From: Nanobdellota archaeon
GTDB lineage: Archaea > Nanobdellota > Nanobdellia > Woesearchaeales > JACPBV01
DNA length: 40,891 nt
Assembly (NCBI GenBank): GCA_018813685.1
Contig: JAHJAV010000055.1
Location: forward strand, 1-40,891
Reading direction: 5' to 3'
This document shows, piece by piece, positions 15,302 through 23,031 of the stretch. A program made the position numbers and the translations under genes. Below the pieces are notes generated by a model, which saw only the letters and a program-made list of their open reading frames with translations, ran no database searches and was not told where the DNA came from. Positions within the stretch are counted from its first letter, which is position 1. Each line of letters begins with the position of its first letter.

Positions 15302-16963
15302 ATGCCAACAATAAAATTTTCATTAAAGGACTTGCAGAATTTGGTTGGAAAGAAGCTTGAGATTGATGAAGTTTCTAAGCTAGTTGAGTATGGCAAGGGT
15401 GAGTTAGAGGGTTATGATAAGGATTCTGATGAAGTTAGTGTGGAGTTTGGAGATACAAACTTGCCTTATTTATGGTCTATTGAGGGATTTGCTCGGTTGG
15501 TTAATGGTGTGTTGGGGGGTTGTAAGGGCATACCTAAGATAGAAATTAAAAAAAGTGATTATAAATTAATTGTTGATGAATCTGTTAAATATGTAAGGCC
15601 ATATATTGCTGCTTTTGTAGCTAAAGGGCATAAGGTAGATGATTATCTGATAAAGCAGATGATACAATTGCAGGAGAAGTTGTGCGAGAGTTATGGGCGT
15701 CGGAGGTTGAAGGTAGCGATTGGTGTTTATTCTTATGATAAAATAAAGTTTCCTGTTCATTACAAAGCAACTTCGCCAGAGTCTGTTAAGTTTATACCTT
15801 TAGAGTTTAAGAAAGAGATGACCCAACAGGAGATTCTGGAAGAGCATCCAACTGGAAAAGAGTATGCATGGATATTAAAGGATGCTAAGAAATACCCTAT
15901 ATTGGTTGATAGTGCTGATTCTGTGTTGAGCTTTCCGCCTATAATAAACTCTAATTTAACTGGGAGGGTTGTTTCGGGAGAAGAGCATCTTTTTGTAGAG
16001 TGTACTGGAATAGAGCTTGAGCCTTTGCTTTTGGCTATGAATATAATGGCGTATGCTTTTTATGATAGAGGATTTGAGATATATTCTGTTGATGTTAAGT
16101 ATGAAAATAAGAAAATTACAACTCCCCTTTTGTTTAATGATAAGATAAAGATTACTCTGGAGCAGGTCAAATCACTTTTAGGTTTAGAACTTAAGAATTC
16201 TGAGATTAAAATGTTGCTTGAGAAGATGGGTTATGATGTAGGTAGTGATTTGAATGTTAAGATTCCATCTTATAGGAAGGATATACTTCATCCTAATGAT
16301 GTTATAGAAGATATAGGAATTGCTTATGGTTATGATAAATTTGATGAGATTCCATTGACCTCATATACTGTTGGAGAGACTTCTTTGCTGGTTAAGTTTA
16401 GAAATAATATAAGGGAGATGCTTATCGGATTAGGGTTCCAGGAGGTTTTGAGTCCGATATTATCCAATAAGGCTGTGCTTTACGATAAGATGAATATTCC
16501 TGATTTTGGCACTATAGAACTTACTAATTTCATGTCTGAGACTTATTCGTGCGTAAGGAGTTGGCTGTTGCCTATGCTTATTGATTTTTTATCTAAGAAT
16601 AAGCATTTTGAGTATCCACAAAGGGTTTTTGAGCAGGGGCTAGTTACTGTGCACAAAGGTGATTCTGTTGTGGATTATGAGAGAATTGCTGTTGTTTCTG
16701 CTAATGATAAAGCTGATTATACAGAGATAAGGCAGGTTATAGATTATTTGTTTAGGATGTTGGATGTTTCTTATAGTGTTGAGGACTGTGAGCATGATTC
16801 TTTTATTCCTGGAAGGGTCGGAAGAGTTATTGTAAATGGAAAGAAAGTAGCTTATATTGGGGAGATATCACCTAAGGTTCTTAATAATAATGGGATAGAA
16901 GTTCCTGTTGTAGGGCTAGAGCTGAATATTTCTGAGTTGTTTGAAATTGTTGGAAAGAACTAG
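15302..16963 (+). CDS. pheT: Phenylalanyl-tRNA synthetase beta subunit
   Basis: Partner of PheS; it carries the editing B3/B4 module and contacts tRNA. 553 residues is the normal archaeal length, shorter than bacterial PheT. Visible segments: FGDTNLPYLWSIEGFARL, the B3/B4-like FPPIINSNLTGRV, the B5 domain with IPSYRKDILHPNDVIEDIGIAYGYD, and the catalytic-like domain with FQEVLSPILSNK and LTNFMSETYSCVRSWLLPML. It is the last gene of the operon. The next gene is convergent, the two stop codons being on adjacent bases (16963/16964), leaving no room for a separate terminator. Confidence 0.95.
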   Translation: MPTIKFSLKDLQNLVGKKLEIDEVSKLVEYGKGELEGYDKDSDEVSVEFGDTNLPYLWSIEGFARLVNGVLGGCKGIPKIEIKKSDYKLIVDESVKYVRPYIAAFVAKGHKVDDYLIKQMIQLQEKLCESYGRRRLKVAIGVYSYDKIKFPVHYKATSPESVKFIPLEFKKEMTQQEILEEHPTGKEYAWILKDAKKYPILVDSADSVLSFPPIINSNLTGRVVSGEEHLFVECTGIELEPLLLAMNIMAYAFYDRGFEIYSVDVKYENKKITTPLLFNDKIKITLEQVKSLLGLELKNSEIKMLLEKMGYDVGSDLNVKIPSYRKDILHPNDVIEDIGIAYGYDKFDEIPLTSYTVGETSLLVKFRNNIREMLIGLGFQEVLSPILSNKAVLYDKMNIPDFGTIELTNFMSETYSCVRSWLLPMLIDFLSKNKHFEYPQRVFEQGLVTVHKGDSVVDYERIAVVSANDKADYTEIRQVIDYLFRMLDVSYSVEDCEHDSFIPGRVGRVIVNGKKVAYIGEISPKVLNNNGIEVPVVGLELNISELFEIVGKN

Positions 16964-17290
16964 TTATTTATCCTTCTTATGCTCTTTTATTATCTTTCTA
17001 AGTTCTGTGTATTTGTTCTTTTTTGAGCTGCATGAGAATTCCCTGCAGGTTTTTGGGCGTTTGTTGTAGATTGTGCATGTATTGTTTTCTAAGTAGATGC
17101 AGCTCTTATCGTCTTTTTGGGCTAAGATGTTTGCTCCAGCCATATCTGCCTGCTTGAAATTGTCTGTAGGTTCTTTTATCATAGTATCATATTTTCCAGA
17201 AAGGTATTCTTGTTTTGTAAGGTCAACTATAAATAGTTTACAGCATGCTCCGCATCTTGAGCACTCTACCTTATTCGACCGTTTTGCCAT
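16964..17290 (-). CDS. YkgJ-like cysteine-cluster protein
   Basis: A 108-residue protein of the CxxCxxCC (YkgJ) family, thought to bind zinc or an iron-sulfur cluster; function unproven. Residues 10-17 read CSRCGACC, and further cysteines lie in SCIYLENNTCTIYNKRPKTCREFSC. The distribution of cysteines matches the family. The start overlaps the end of the upstream GTPase by 25 bases, so the two are probably co-transcribed. It meets pheT stop-to-stop. Confidence 0.85.
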   Translation of the reverse strand: MAKRSNKVECSRCGACCKLFIVDLTKQEYLSGKYDTMIKEPTDNFKQADMAGANILAQKDDKSCIYLENNTCTIYNKRPKTCREFSCSSKKNKYTELRKIIKEHKKDK

Positions 17291-18012
17291 TCTCTCAGAA
17301 TTCTTATCGAGGTTCTTTTTATGTCTGGAATGTTGCCTTTGGCTTTTAGATTATATTTTAATGCAATGTCTTCTATTGTCTTTTCCTTGTCTTCATCTAC
17401 ATCTACTTTGAAGAAAGACTCTATCTTTCCCGGAAATTTCTCCATTATACCCATAACTATCATATCAGGATCTTGTACTTTTGTGAAGTCTGTTGTGCCT
17501 GTAAGAGCATGCTTCAATTCGTCTTTTTCTTCATAAGGTATAACCCCTGGAGTGTCTAAGAACATTATTTGTTTGTCTGCCCTTATCTTCTGCATGCTTT
17601 TGGTGAATCCACTCAATGAGCTTGTTGGAGCTGATTTTTTTCCTTTCATTGCATTAATTAAGGATGATTTGCCAACATTAGGGTAGCCTAGAACACCTAC
17701 TGTGAATTGGTCTTTTCCTTTGTATGCTTTTTTGCCTTCCATCAAAATAGTGTTTCTCAAGATAGTTGTGCCTAGATGTTTTGTAGCAGAGATAAAGACA
17801 GACGGCCTTAGATGAGATTTGTATTTTTCTACTAGTTCTTTGTTTACCAAGTCACATTTAGTTATGACATAGATTATTGGCTTCTTAGATCTTCTTATGT
17901 TTGATTCTATCTCTGGGTTTCTTGTTTCTTCTACTAGCCTTGAATCTAACAATAACAAGAGAATGTCTGATTTGAATATTACCTTATTGACAATGTTCCA
18001 ATAGTCTTTCAT
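17266..18012 (-). CDS. Circularly permuted GTPase, YlqF/RbgA-like
   Basis: A 248-residue GTPase with permuted motif order: G4 TKCD (51-54) and G5 SAT (75-77) come before G1 GYPNVGKS (109-116) and G3 DTPG (153-156). This order defines the YlqF/YawG/YjeQ group, whose members help assemble the large ribosomal subunit; that role is inferred for this gene. The C-terminal helical part (about 200-248) is short. A TATA-like CTTAAAAAC lies 23-31 bases upstream of the ATG, which suggests a leaderless transcript. It is the first gene after the ribosomal cluster on this strand and overlaps the cysteine-cluster gene. Confidence 0.9.
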   Translation of the reverse strand: MKDYWNIVNKVIFKSDILLLLLDSRLVEETRNPEIESNIRRSKKPIIYVITKCDLVNKELVEKYKSHLRPSVFISATKHLGTTILRNTILMEGKKAYKGKDQFTVGVLGYPNVGKSSLINAMKGKKSAPTSSLSGFTKSMQKIRADKQIMFLDTPGVIPYEEKDELKHALTGTTDFTKVQDPDMIVMGIMEKFPGKIESFFKVDVDEDKEKTIEDIALKYNLKAKGNIPDIKRTSIRILREWQNGRIR

Positions 18013-18034
18013 TTGTTTATGAGGGTGGTGTTAT

Positions 18035-18043
18035 GTTTTTAAG
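18035..18043 (-). promoter_or_regulatory. TATA box of the GTPase gene
   Basis: On the minus strand, CTTAAAAAC is centred 27 bases upstream of the ATG at 18012. This is the spacing expected for an archaeal transcript that starts at or next to its start codon. Confidence 0.5.
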
Positions 18044-18088
18044 GGTTTCTATATGGGGTGATTAACTAAGATATAATAAAATATACAA

Positions 18089-18236
18089 CAAGAAAATTAA
18101 AAATTTTCTTGAGTTTAGTAAAATTATAAACTGGATAAACAACGAGAAAAATTTTCCTACGGAAAATTTAATTCTCTAGTTTATAAAGTTCTATACTTTA
18201 TAAACAATAAAAAAATTAGAATAAAAGAATTATTCT
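18089..18236 (-). terminator. Cluster of AT-rich hairpins at the end of the ribosomal operon
   Basis: Four perfect or nearly perfect inverted repeats follow the eL14 stop: AGAATAA/TTATTCT (18218-18236, overlapping the stop), GTTTATAAAGT/ACTTTATAAAC (18179-18205), a long nested stem TTATAAACT (18124-18132)/AGTTTATAA (18178-18186) enclosing GAGAAAAATTTTCC/GGAAAATTTAATTCTC with a TAC loop, and CAAGAAAAT/ATTTTCTTG (18089-18111). On the minus strand T-runs follow the stems. The second and third folds share the segment 18179-18186 and exclude each other. Termination of the ribosomal operon is the simplest reading. Confidence 0.55.
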
Positions 18237-18730
18237 GGTTTTGGCTCTTTAACTAGTTTTTTTGAAGCTCTTTTCTTTTCTGACGGATTTTCCTGAAGGG
18301 TTTCCTGCTTTGCTTCTTTGGCTTCGGTTTTAACTTCTGCCTTAGCTTCTTTCTTTATTTCAGCCGGCTTTGCTTCTTTCTTTGCTTCTTTTGCTGGTTC
18401 TTTTTTATTTTTGGTATCTTTTTTTGGATTTTCTGCCGATGCTGCTTTTTTTCCTCTCTGTTTTAGTGGCCTTTGTGTTTTCTCTTTCTTTTTTGTGTCC
18501 CAAACAGATAATCCAAGCTTTTCGAATTCTGCTTTTATAATATCGTGTGAATCTCCTTTCTTTATGTCTATCTTTTTTGATGTAGGCTCTAAGTGAAAGA
18601 TGTTACATTTTCTCCTTCTTACATTACCATCTATAAGGGCATAAGTGTCATCAAGAATGTCTACGATTGCAGCCTCTCCTCCTGCGTCTCTGCCACATAA
18701 CTTTATACAAATTCGTCCGACTTCAATCAT
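18230..18730 (-). CDS. rpl14e: Ribosomal protein eL14, with long Lys/Ala/Glu tail
   Basis: A large-subunit protein shared by archaea and eukaryotes. The KOW-like core (MIEVGRICIKLCGRDAGGEAAIVDILDDTYALIDGNVRRRKCN) is clear. The conserved part ends near residue 95, and a low-complexity tail of some 70 residues rich in K, A, E (KEAKPAEIKKEAKAEVKTEAK) follows, unusual for archaeal eL14. I place the start at ATG 18730 because GGAGG lies 5 bases upstream; the TTG at 18742 would put that site inside the gene. A folded 44-base element lies just upstream. This is the last gene of the ribosomal cluster. Confidence 0.9.
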   Translation of the reverse strand: MIEVGRICIKLCGRDAGGEAAIVDILDDTYALIDGNVRRRKCNIFHLEPTSKKIDIKKGDSHDIIKAEFEKLGLSVWDTKKKEKTQRPLKQRGKKAASAENPKKDTKNKKEPAKEAKKEAKPAEIKKEAKAEVKTEAKEAKQETLQENPSEKKRASKKLVKEPKPE

Positions 18731-18740
18731 TTTTTCCTCC

Positions 18741-18784
18741 AATCTCTTTATTTTTTGGCAAAGTCACCTTGTGCCTAAGAGATT
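18741..18784 (-). promoter_or_regulatory. Nested stem-loop in the eL34-eL14 spacer
   Basis: On the mRNA strand AATCTCTT (18784-18777) pairs with AAGAGATT (18748-18741). Inside, GGCA-C-AAG-GTGA-CTT-TGCC forms a second stem with one bulged base. The fold ends directly at the GGAGG of eL14. It looks like a cis-acting RNA, perhaps a ribosomal-protein binding site; its function is unknown. Confidence 0.5.
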
Positions 18785-18813
18785 ATTCTTGTTTTTGGTT
18801 ATTTTAATCCTGA

Positions 18814-19083
18814 TTATTGGCTTCTTGCTTTTTCTATCAATAATTTTCTTAAACAACTAGAACATAATTTGCCGCCATATGGCCTCTCTGGCCTTTTACT
18901 TGATTTTGGCATATTCTGCATCTTGTAAGGCCTTTCTCTTGGAACGCCTTTTAAGATAGTTCTGCATTTACTGCAATGTGCTATCTTGGGCTTTCTGCGC
19001 CCATAATGGATTACTGTCTTTCCACCTGGAGTTTTCACATAAACCCTTCGAAATGACCTTGATCTTAATCTTGGTGCTGGCAT
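18814..19083 (-). CDS. rpl34e: Ribosomal protein eL34
   Basis: 89-residue large-subunit protein. The start MPAPRLRSRSFRR and the zinc-binding cysteines (HCSKCRTILKG and LCSSCLRKLL) are typical. I use ATG 19083, six bases after GTGAT, over the GTG at 19092. In many archaea eL34 is followed by cmk (cytidylate kinase) and then eL14; here cmk is absent and an 83-base spacer with a stem-loop takes its place. Confidence 0.93.
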   Translation of the reverse strand: MPAPRLRSRSFRRVYVKTPGGKTVIHYGRRKPKIAHCSKCRTILKGVPRERPYKMQNMPKSSKRPERPYGGKLCSSCLRKLLIEKARSQ

Positions 19084-19096
19084 ATTAATCACGAAT

Positions 19097-19843
19097 TTAG
19101 TACACTTTAAAAAGCTTTCTTAATGTCATACTGAAAATGATTGACAGGATAATATACGAGCCTAACCAACCTAATTTCCAACCTAATAAGTTAAAGACAA
19201 TCATCTTTTGATTATCTATATTTATCTGTTTGACTATTTTGTCTTTTACTGGTTTTATAGGTGCTGCATAGTTTTGTTCTTTGGTTATTGTAATATCTTT
19301 AGTATATGTGTTTCCCGCTATGTTATATTCAAGGATATAGCTGCCTTCTTTGCCGTTCAATACCCACTTTAGTTGTGTGTTGTCTATTGTCCTATTAATC
19401 TCACTAACTAATTTGATTCCTTCTGGAACTATAATATAGGCATTTCCGTTTATTCCGTCATACAATGAAACAGTTGTTGTAAAGTCCTGGCCTGGAAGTA
19501 TGGGGTTATAGGCTAAGTGGCCTGTCATCCATCCAAATATCAAGATGATTGGAATAAATGTGAATAAAGTAGATCTCATGGAATGGCTCATGTATTTCAT
19601 ATTTGTCTGCATGGCTTTTTTCTGGACTTCCATCATCTTTTTAGGCTCGCTTTTTAGCTCTTTCATCTCTGTCTGAAGCTCTTTCATCTCGCCTTTTAAC
19701 TGCTTCATGAGACTTTGATTAGTGGTAAACCTATAGATAAGGGTAATTATTAATGTAATGATAAAAGCCATTATCAAGACTACCCATTGTATAGGCAATG
19801 CCAATAATGGATTAAAAACCGGATTTAATATTCCTTCAAACAT
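19097..19843 (-). CDS. DUF106 / Oxa1-like membrane insertase (EMC3/TMCO1-related)
   Basis: Archaeal member of the YidC/Oxa1/EMC3 superfamily, thought to help insert membrane proteins alongside SecY. Predicted membrane segments: residues 17-37, 93-112 and about 222-243. The first loop (44-80) is a Lys/Glu/Met-rich coiled coil (LMKQLKGEMKELQTEMKELK) as in the family. Between segments 2 and 3 lies about 100 residues of beta-rich sequence (TTTVSLYDGINGNAYIIVPEG, WVLNGKEGSYILEYNIAG), apparently outside the membrane and longer than I recall for the minimal family member. It follows secY by two bases, supporting a joint role. Confidence 0.88.
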   Translation of the reverse strand: MFEGILNPVFNPLLALPIQWVVLIMAFIITLIITLIYRFTTNQSLMKQLKGEMKELQTEMKELKSEPKKMMEVQKKAMQTNMKYMSHSMRSTLFTFIPIILIFGWMTGHLAYNPILPGQDFTTTVSLYDGINGNAYIIVPEGIKLVSEINRTIDNTQLKWVLNGKEGSYILEYNIAGNTYTKDITITKEQNYAAPIKPVKDKIVKQINIDNQKMIVFNLLGWKLGWLGSYIILSIIFSMTLRKLFKVY

Positions 19844-19845
19844 AT

Positions 19846-21255
19846 TTAACCTCCCATAAATTTCCTTAATGCAGGATACATATCCATCATATGCTGTTTA
19901 GCTATGTCTTCGTATAGTTTGTAAACAATCATGACTGTCAATAAAATACCTGTTCCTCTGCTTAGTGCTCCTGTCAAATCTGCAACTGCTGCTAAAAAAC
20001 CAACTGTGATAGCCCCCATTATAGTCAATGGCCAGATATACCTATTAAGAAGATTTTCTAAGACTCTTTGGTCTCTTCTAAAACCAGGAATCTGCAATCC
20101 AGAGGCGAGCATTTGTTTTGCTTGTGATTTAGCGTCCATTCCTGCTGTCTGAACCCAAAATATACTGAACAAAACAGAGCCACATATCATAAAAAGAGTG
20201 TATACTAATGCCTGGATTACTTGAGCTCCGCTGATAGAATGAGTTAATATGTTGTTAACGATTTCAGGTGACTGCAGCCAATAAACAAATCCTCCAATAA
20301 GACTGCCTGTGCTTTCGCTAAACCTTGCAAAAATATTTGGACCAAACCAATTCTGCAATAGTCTGCCCCATAACTGCATGTTTGCCATCAAGGCAGCAAC
20401 TAAGATAACTGGGATATTGCTTGTGTAGATAAATGCTAATGGCCATCTTATCCCATGACCCCTTATCCTGCCAAAACTTAATGGAATTTCGACTTTCATT
20501 GCCTGGGCATATACTGCAAGAACAAAAACTAAAACAGTACTTATCAAAGTAGCTATTTTTATTCCTGCTGTTGTAGGGTCGCCTGCTGCAAGCGCCTGGA
20601 ACAAAGCAGGTATTGCGCCTATTGAATATGTTATACCAGTCAATCCACCTGGACCTGGAAGCCAATTAAATGCCTGGACAAATATCTGCTGTGAGACTCC
20701 TGCTGCAATAAACAAGCTTATACCTGAGCCAAATCCCCATTTGCTTACAACTTCGTCCATAAACATGATGAGCATTCCGCCTAAGAATAGCTGGAAAACC
20801 AGCAGGAGCTCTATTTGAAGAAATAAAGGGGTTCCCCTAAATACTTCGTTTGGAGCTAAGCCGCCCATGAATACATAGATTATGGCTTCGAATATTATGA
20901 AAAAGATGCTTAAAAGCTTTTGAATTCCCTGAAATGATTTCTTGCCTTCAGGAGTAGTCAAATCAAATTTTACAATACCTGACCCATTTAACAACTGGAG
21001 CACGATAGATGAAGTGACCATTGGCCCAATGCCTAATGAGATAAGCGAGCCAAACTGGGCTGCCAAGATAATAGAAAGATATTCAAATCTTTGCAAAGCG
21101 TTTTGGCCTAATCCAAACAAGGGCATTAATCCAAGAACAAAAAAGATACCTAGAATAATCGCTGTCCACTTTAATTTTTCCTTGAAGGATAATCTTTTCT
21201 GTGTAGGACCAGCAACTTCAGGAAGATTGTTAATAAATGATTTCCAAATAGACAT
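19846..21255 (-). CDS. secY: Preprotein translocase subunit SecY
   Basis: The ten-helix channel of the Sec translocon. 469 residues, normal for archaea. Recognisable parts are the plug-proximal FGLGQNALQRFEYLSIILAAQFGSLISLGIGPMVTSSIVLQLLNGSG, PLSFGRIRGHGIRWPLAFIYTSNIPVIL, and the C-terminal WVQTAGMDAKSQAKQMLASGLQIPGFRRD cytosolic loop that binds the ribosome or SRP receptor. It sits between uL15 and DUF106, the conserved spc order; adenylate kinase, often next to it in archaea, is missing. Confidence 0.97.
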   Translation of the reverse strand: MSIWKSFINNLPEVAGPTQKRLSFKEKLKWTAIILGIFFVLGLMPLFGLGQNALQRFEYLSIILAAQFGSLISLGIGPMVTSSIVLQLLNGSGIVKFDLTTPEGKKSFQGIQKLLSIFFIIFEAIIYVFMGGLAPNEVFRGTPLFLQIELLLVFQLFLGGMLIMFMDEVVSKWGFGSGISLFIAAGVSQQIFVQAFNWLPGPGGLTGITYSIGAIPALFQALAAGDPTTAGIKIATLISTVLVFVLAVYAQAMKVEIPLSFGRIRGHGIRWPLAFIYTSNIPVILVAALMANMQLWGRLLQNWFGPNIFARFSESTGSLIGGFVYWLQSPEIVNNILTHSISGAQVIQALVYTLFMICGSVLFSIFWVQTAGMDAKSQAKQMLASGLQIPGFRRDQRVLENLLNRYIWPLTIMGAITVGFLAAVADLTGALSRGTGILLTVMIVYKLYEDIAKQHMMDMYPALRKFMGG

Positions 21256-21256
21256 T

Positions 21257-21730
21257 TTATTCAGAAGAATTTACCTCTCCTTCTTTTTCAGTTAAAATTA
21301 CTTCTCCGCCTGCATTCTTTATTTTCTCAACGGCCTTGCTTGAAGCGTATCCAACAGTTATCTTGAATTTGTTGATTACCTTGCCGTTTCCAAGCAGTTT
21401 GTTATAACCCATCTTTGAGAGGTCGATTATATAAATGTTGCCTTCTTTTAAAACCAACTTATCTTTAATGAGTTTTTCCAATTTGCATTGGATATCATCA
21501 ATGTTTACTGCATTTATCTTATCCTGAACTCCTTTGAACTTAAAGCCGTGCTTGCCAAAATAATCCTTATCCTTCCATATCAATGTTTTTATGGCGTCTC
21601 CCCTTTTACCAGTTCCAGCCATTCCTACGCCACCACGGTTACCAGAGCCTCTGTGCTTTTTCTTACTACCCCAACCGTGAGTATGCCTTCCCCTCTGCCT
21701 GCTGAATTTTTTTCTTTTATTGACTACCAT
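21257..21730 (-). CDS. rpl15: Ribosomal protein uL15
   Basis: 157-residue large-subunit protein. The basic N-terminus KKFSRQRGRHTHGWGSKKKHRGSGNRGG is the typical rRNA-penetrating arm; the C-terminal globular part includes KITVGYASSKAVEKIKNAGGEVIL. It starts on the base after the uL30 stop codon and precedes secY by one base. Confidence 0.96.
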   Translation of the reverse strand: MVVNKRKKFSRQRGRHTHGWGSKKKHRGSGNRGGVGMAGTGKRGDAIKTLIWKDKDYFGKHGFKFKGVQDKINAVNIDDIQCKLEKLIKDKLVLKEGNIYIIDLSKMGYNKLLGNGKVINKFKITVGYASSKAVEKIKNAGGEVILTEKEGEVNSSE

Positions 21731-22162
21731 TTAGATCATCCTTTTTATCAAATCATTAATCTTATCTGCCCTATAACCTAAAGCCCCGTGAGACCTGAAG
21801 CTTACTTTTATGCCTTTTCTTCCAAATCCTTTTTTTGGCGGGCTAAGCCTGAAGAAGGGCTTTATTTTCTTATTGTTGATTGTAATAAATTTATTTGAGT
21901 ATTTTATCTTACCTTTTCTGTCTTCTTCTCTTCCTTTGAATTCTTCTCCTCTCTTTTCTACAAGTTCCTTGTAGATTGAGTCATCTAATTCACCATAAGT
22001 TACATAATCCTTTACCTTTTTTATCATGCCCTGGATTGAAGGTGTATTATCTACAACAACACAAAAGTTTTTCCTGTACAATCTTAAAAGGTTCATTGTT
22101 TCCTTAACTTCATAATTAAGATTTACAGCTCCCCTTACCCTTATTATTGCTATTTTATCCAT
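21731..22162 (-). CDS. rpl30: Ribosomal protein uL30
   Basis: 143-residue archaeal form: IAIIRVRGAVNLNYEVKETMNLLRLYRKN at the start, and the archaeal C-terminal extension (FFRLSPPKKGFGRKGIKVSFRSHGALGYR). Neighbours are uS5, one base upstream, and uL15, directly downstream. Confidence 0.96.
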   Translation of the reverse strand: MDKIAIIRVRGAVNLNYEVKETMNLLRLYRKNFCVVVDNTPSIQGMIKKVKDYVTYGELDDSIYKELVEKRGEEFKGREEDRKGKIKYSNKFITINNKKIKPFFRLSPPKKGFGRKGIKVSFRSHGALGYRADKINDLIKRMI

Positions 22163-22163
22163 T

Positions 22164-23030
22164 TTATTCTACCTTTTCAGCAACTTTGCCTTCAATTATA
22201 CCTATAGTCTCAAAGTATTTACTAGCTACTTTCATCTTGACTAGGTTTCTTAATGCATCAAAACATGCTTCTATTAAGTTTGTTTTTGTTCTTGTTTGGC
22301 CCTTTGTTTTTGACCAAACATCTTTTATGCCTGCTAATTTCAAGATAGTTGCGCATCCTTGTTCAACACACAAACCAGTTCCTTTTGGAGCAGGCATTAA
22401 TTCTATGATGCAGCTTCCGCATTTTCCTTTTACTGCAAATGGGATTGTATGAGGTTCTCTGCAATCACACTGCCAGCTTCCGCAGCCTCTTCTGATCTTA
22501 ATAACATTTAATTTTGCTTTTCTTATTGCTTTTTCTCTTGCAGGAACTGTTTCCTTGCTTTTTCCATAACCTAAACCTACATGACCATTATTATCCCCTA
22601 CTACAGCTGATGTAGCGAAATGAGGCTTATTCCCTTCCTGAGTTTTTTTCTGAGTCTGTTTGAATACTCTTCTTTTACCGCCACCAAATTTGCCTTTAGA
22701 CTGGCCGATTAGCAGTAAGTCTGTTGTCAAGTCTGGGAGCAGGGCATCTACAATCTCTGATTCTAATATCTTTAAACCGCCATCGAGTATCTCATCAATA
22801 TCAGTTATTTCGCCATTCTTAATTTTTTTTCCAATCCCTGTTTTAGGTTTCCAAGCTCCCTTGTCAAAAGTTGGCTTTTGCTTTACTTCTTTCAATATCT
22901 GGACTTCTACATCTTCTATCACTTCTTCTTTTGTTTCTTCTTTTGTTTCTTCTTTTGTTTCTTCTTTAACTAGTTCTTCTTCTTTAGTTGATTCTTCTTT
23001 CTTAGCTTTTTTTTCTGTATCTTTTGGCAT
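22164..23030 (-). CDS. rps5: Ribosomal protein uS5, with acidic/basic N-terminal extension
   Basis: Small-subunit protein needed for decoding accuracy and the mRNA entry site. The core (double-stranded-RNA-binding fold and C-terminal domain: FATSAVVGDNNGHVGLGYGKSKE, HTIPFAVKGKCGSC, AGIKDVWSKTKGQTRT) is typical. The first 50 residues are a charged low-complexity extension with three KEET repeats, encoded by three exact copies of CTTCTTTTGTTT on the plus strand at 22925-22960. I chose ATG 23030 with GGTG upstream; GTG 23039 is an alternative. At 288 residues it is longer than usual. Confidence 0.94.
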   Translation of the reverse strand: MPKDTEKKAKKEESTKEEELVKEETKEETKEETKEEVIEDVEVQILKEVKQKPTFDKGAWKPKTGIGKKIKNGEITDIDEILDGGLKILESEIVDALLPDLTTDLLLIGQSKGKFGGGKRRVFKQTQKKTQEGNKPHFATSAVVGDNNGHVGLGYGKSKETVPAREKAIRKAKLNVIKIRRGCGSWQCDCREPHTIPFAVKGKCGSCIIELMPAPKGTGLCVEQGCATILKLAGIKDVWSKTKGQTRTKTNLIEACFDALRNLVKMKVASKYFETIGIIEGKVAEKVE

Positions 23031-23031
23031 T

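Noticed and set aside
18230-18742. eL14 starting at TTG 18742
   Set aside because: That start would place the GGAGG site inside the gene; the ATG at 18730 has that site at normal spacing and matches the family N-terminus.
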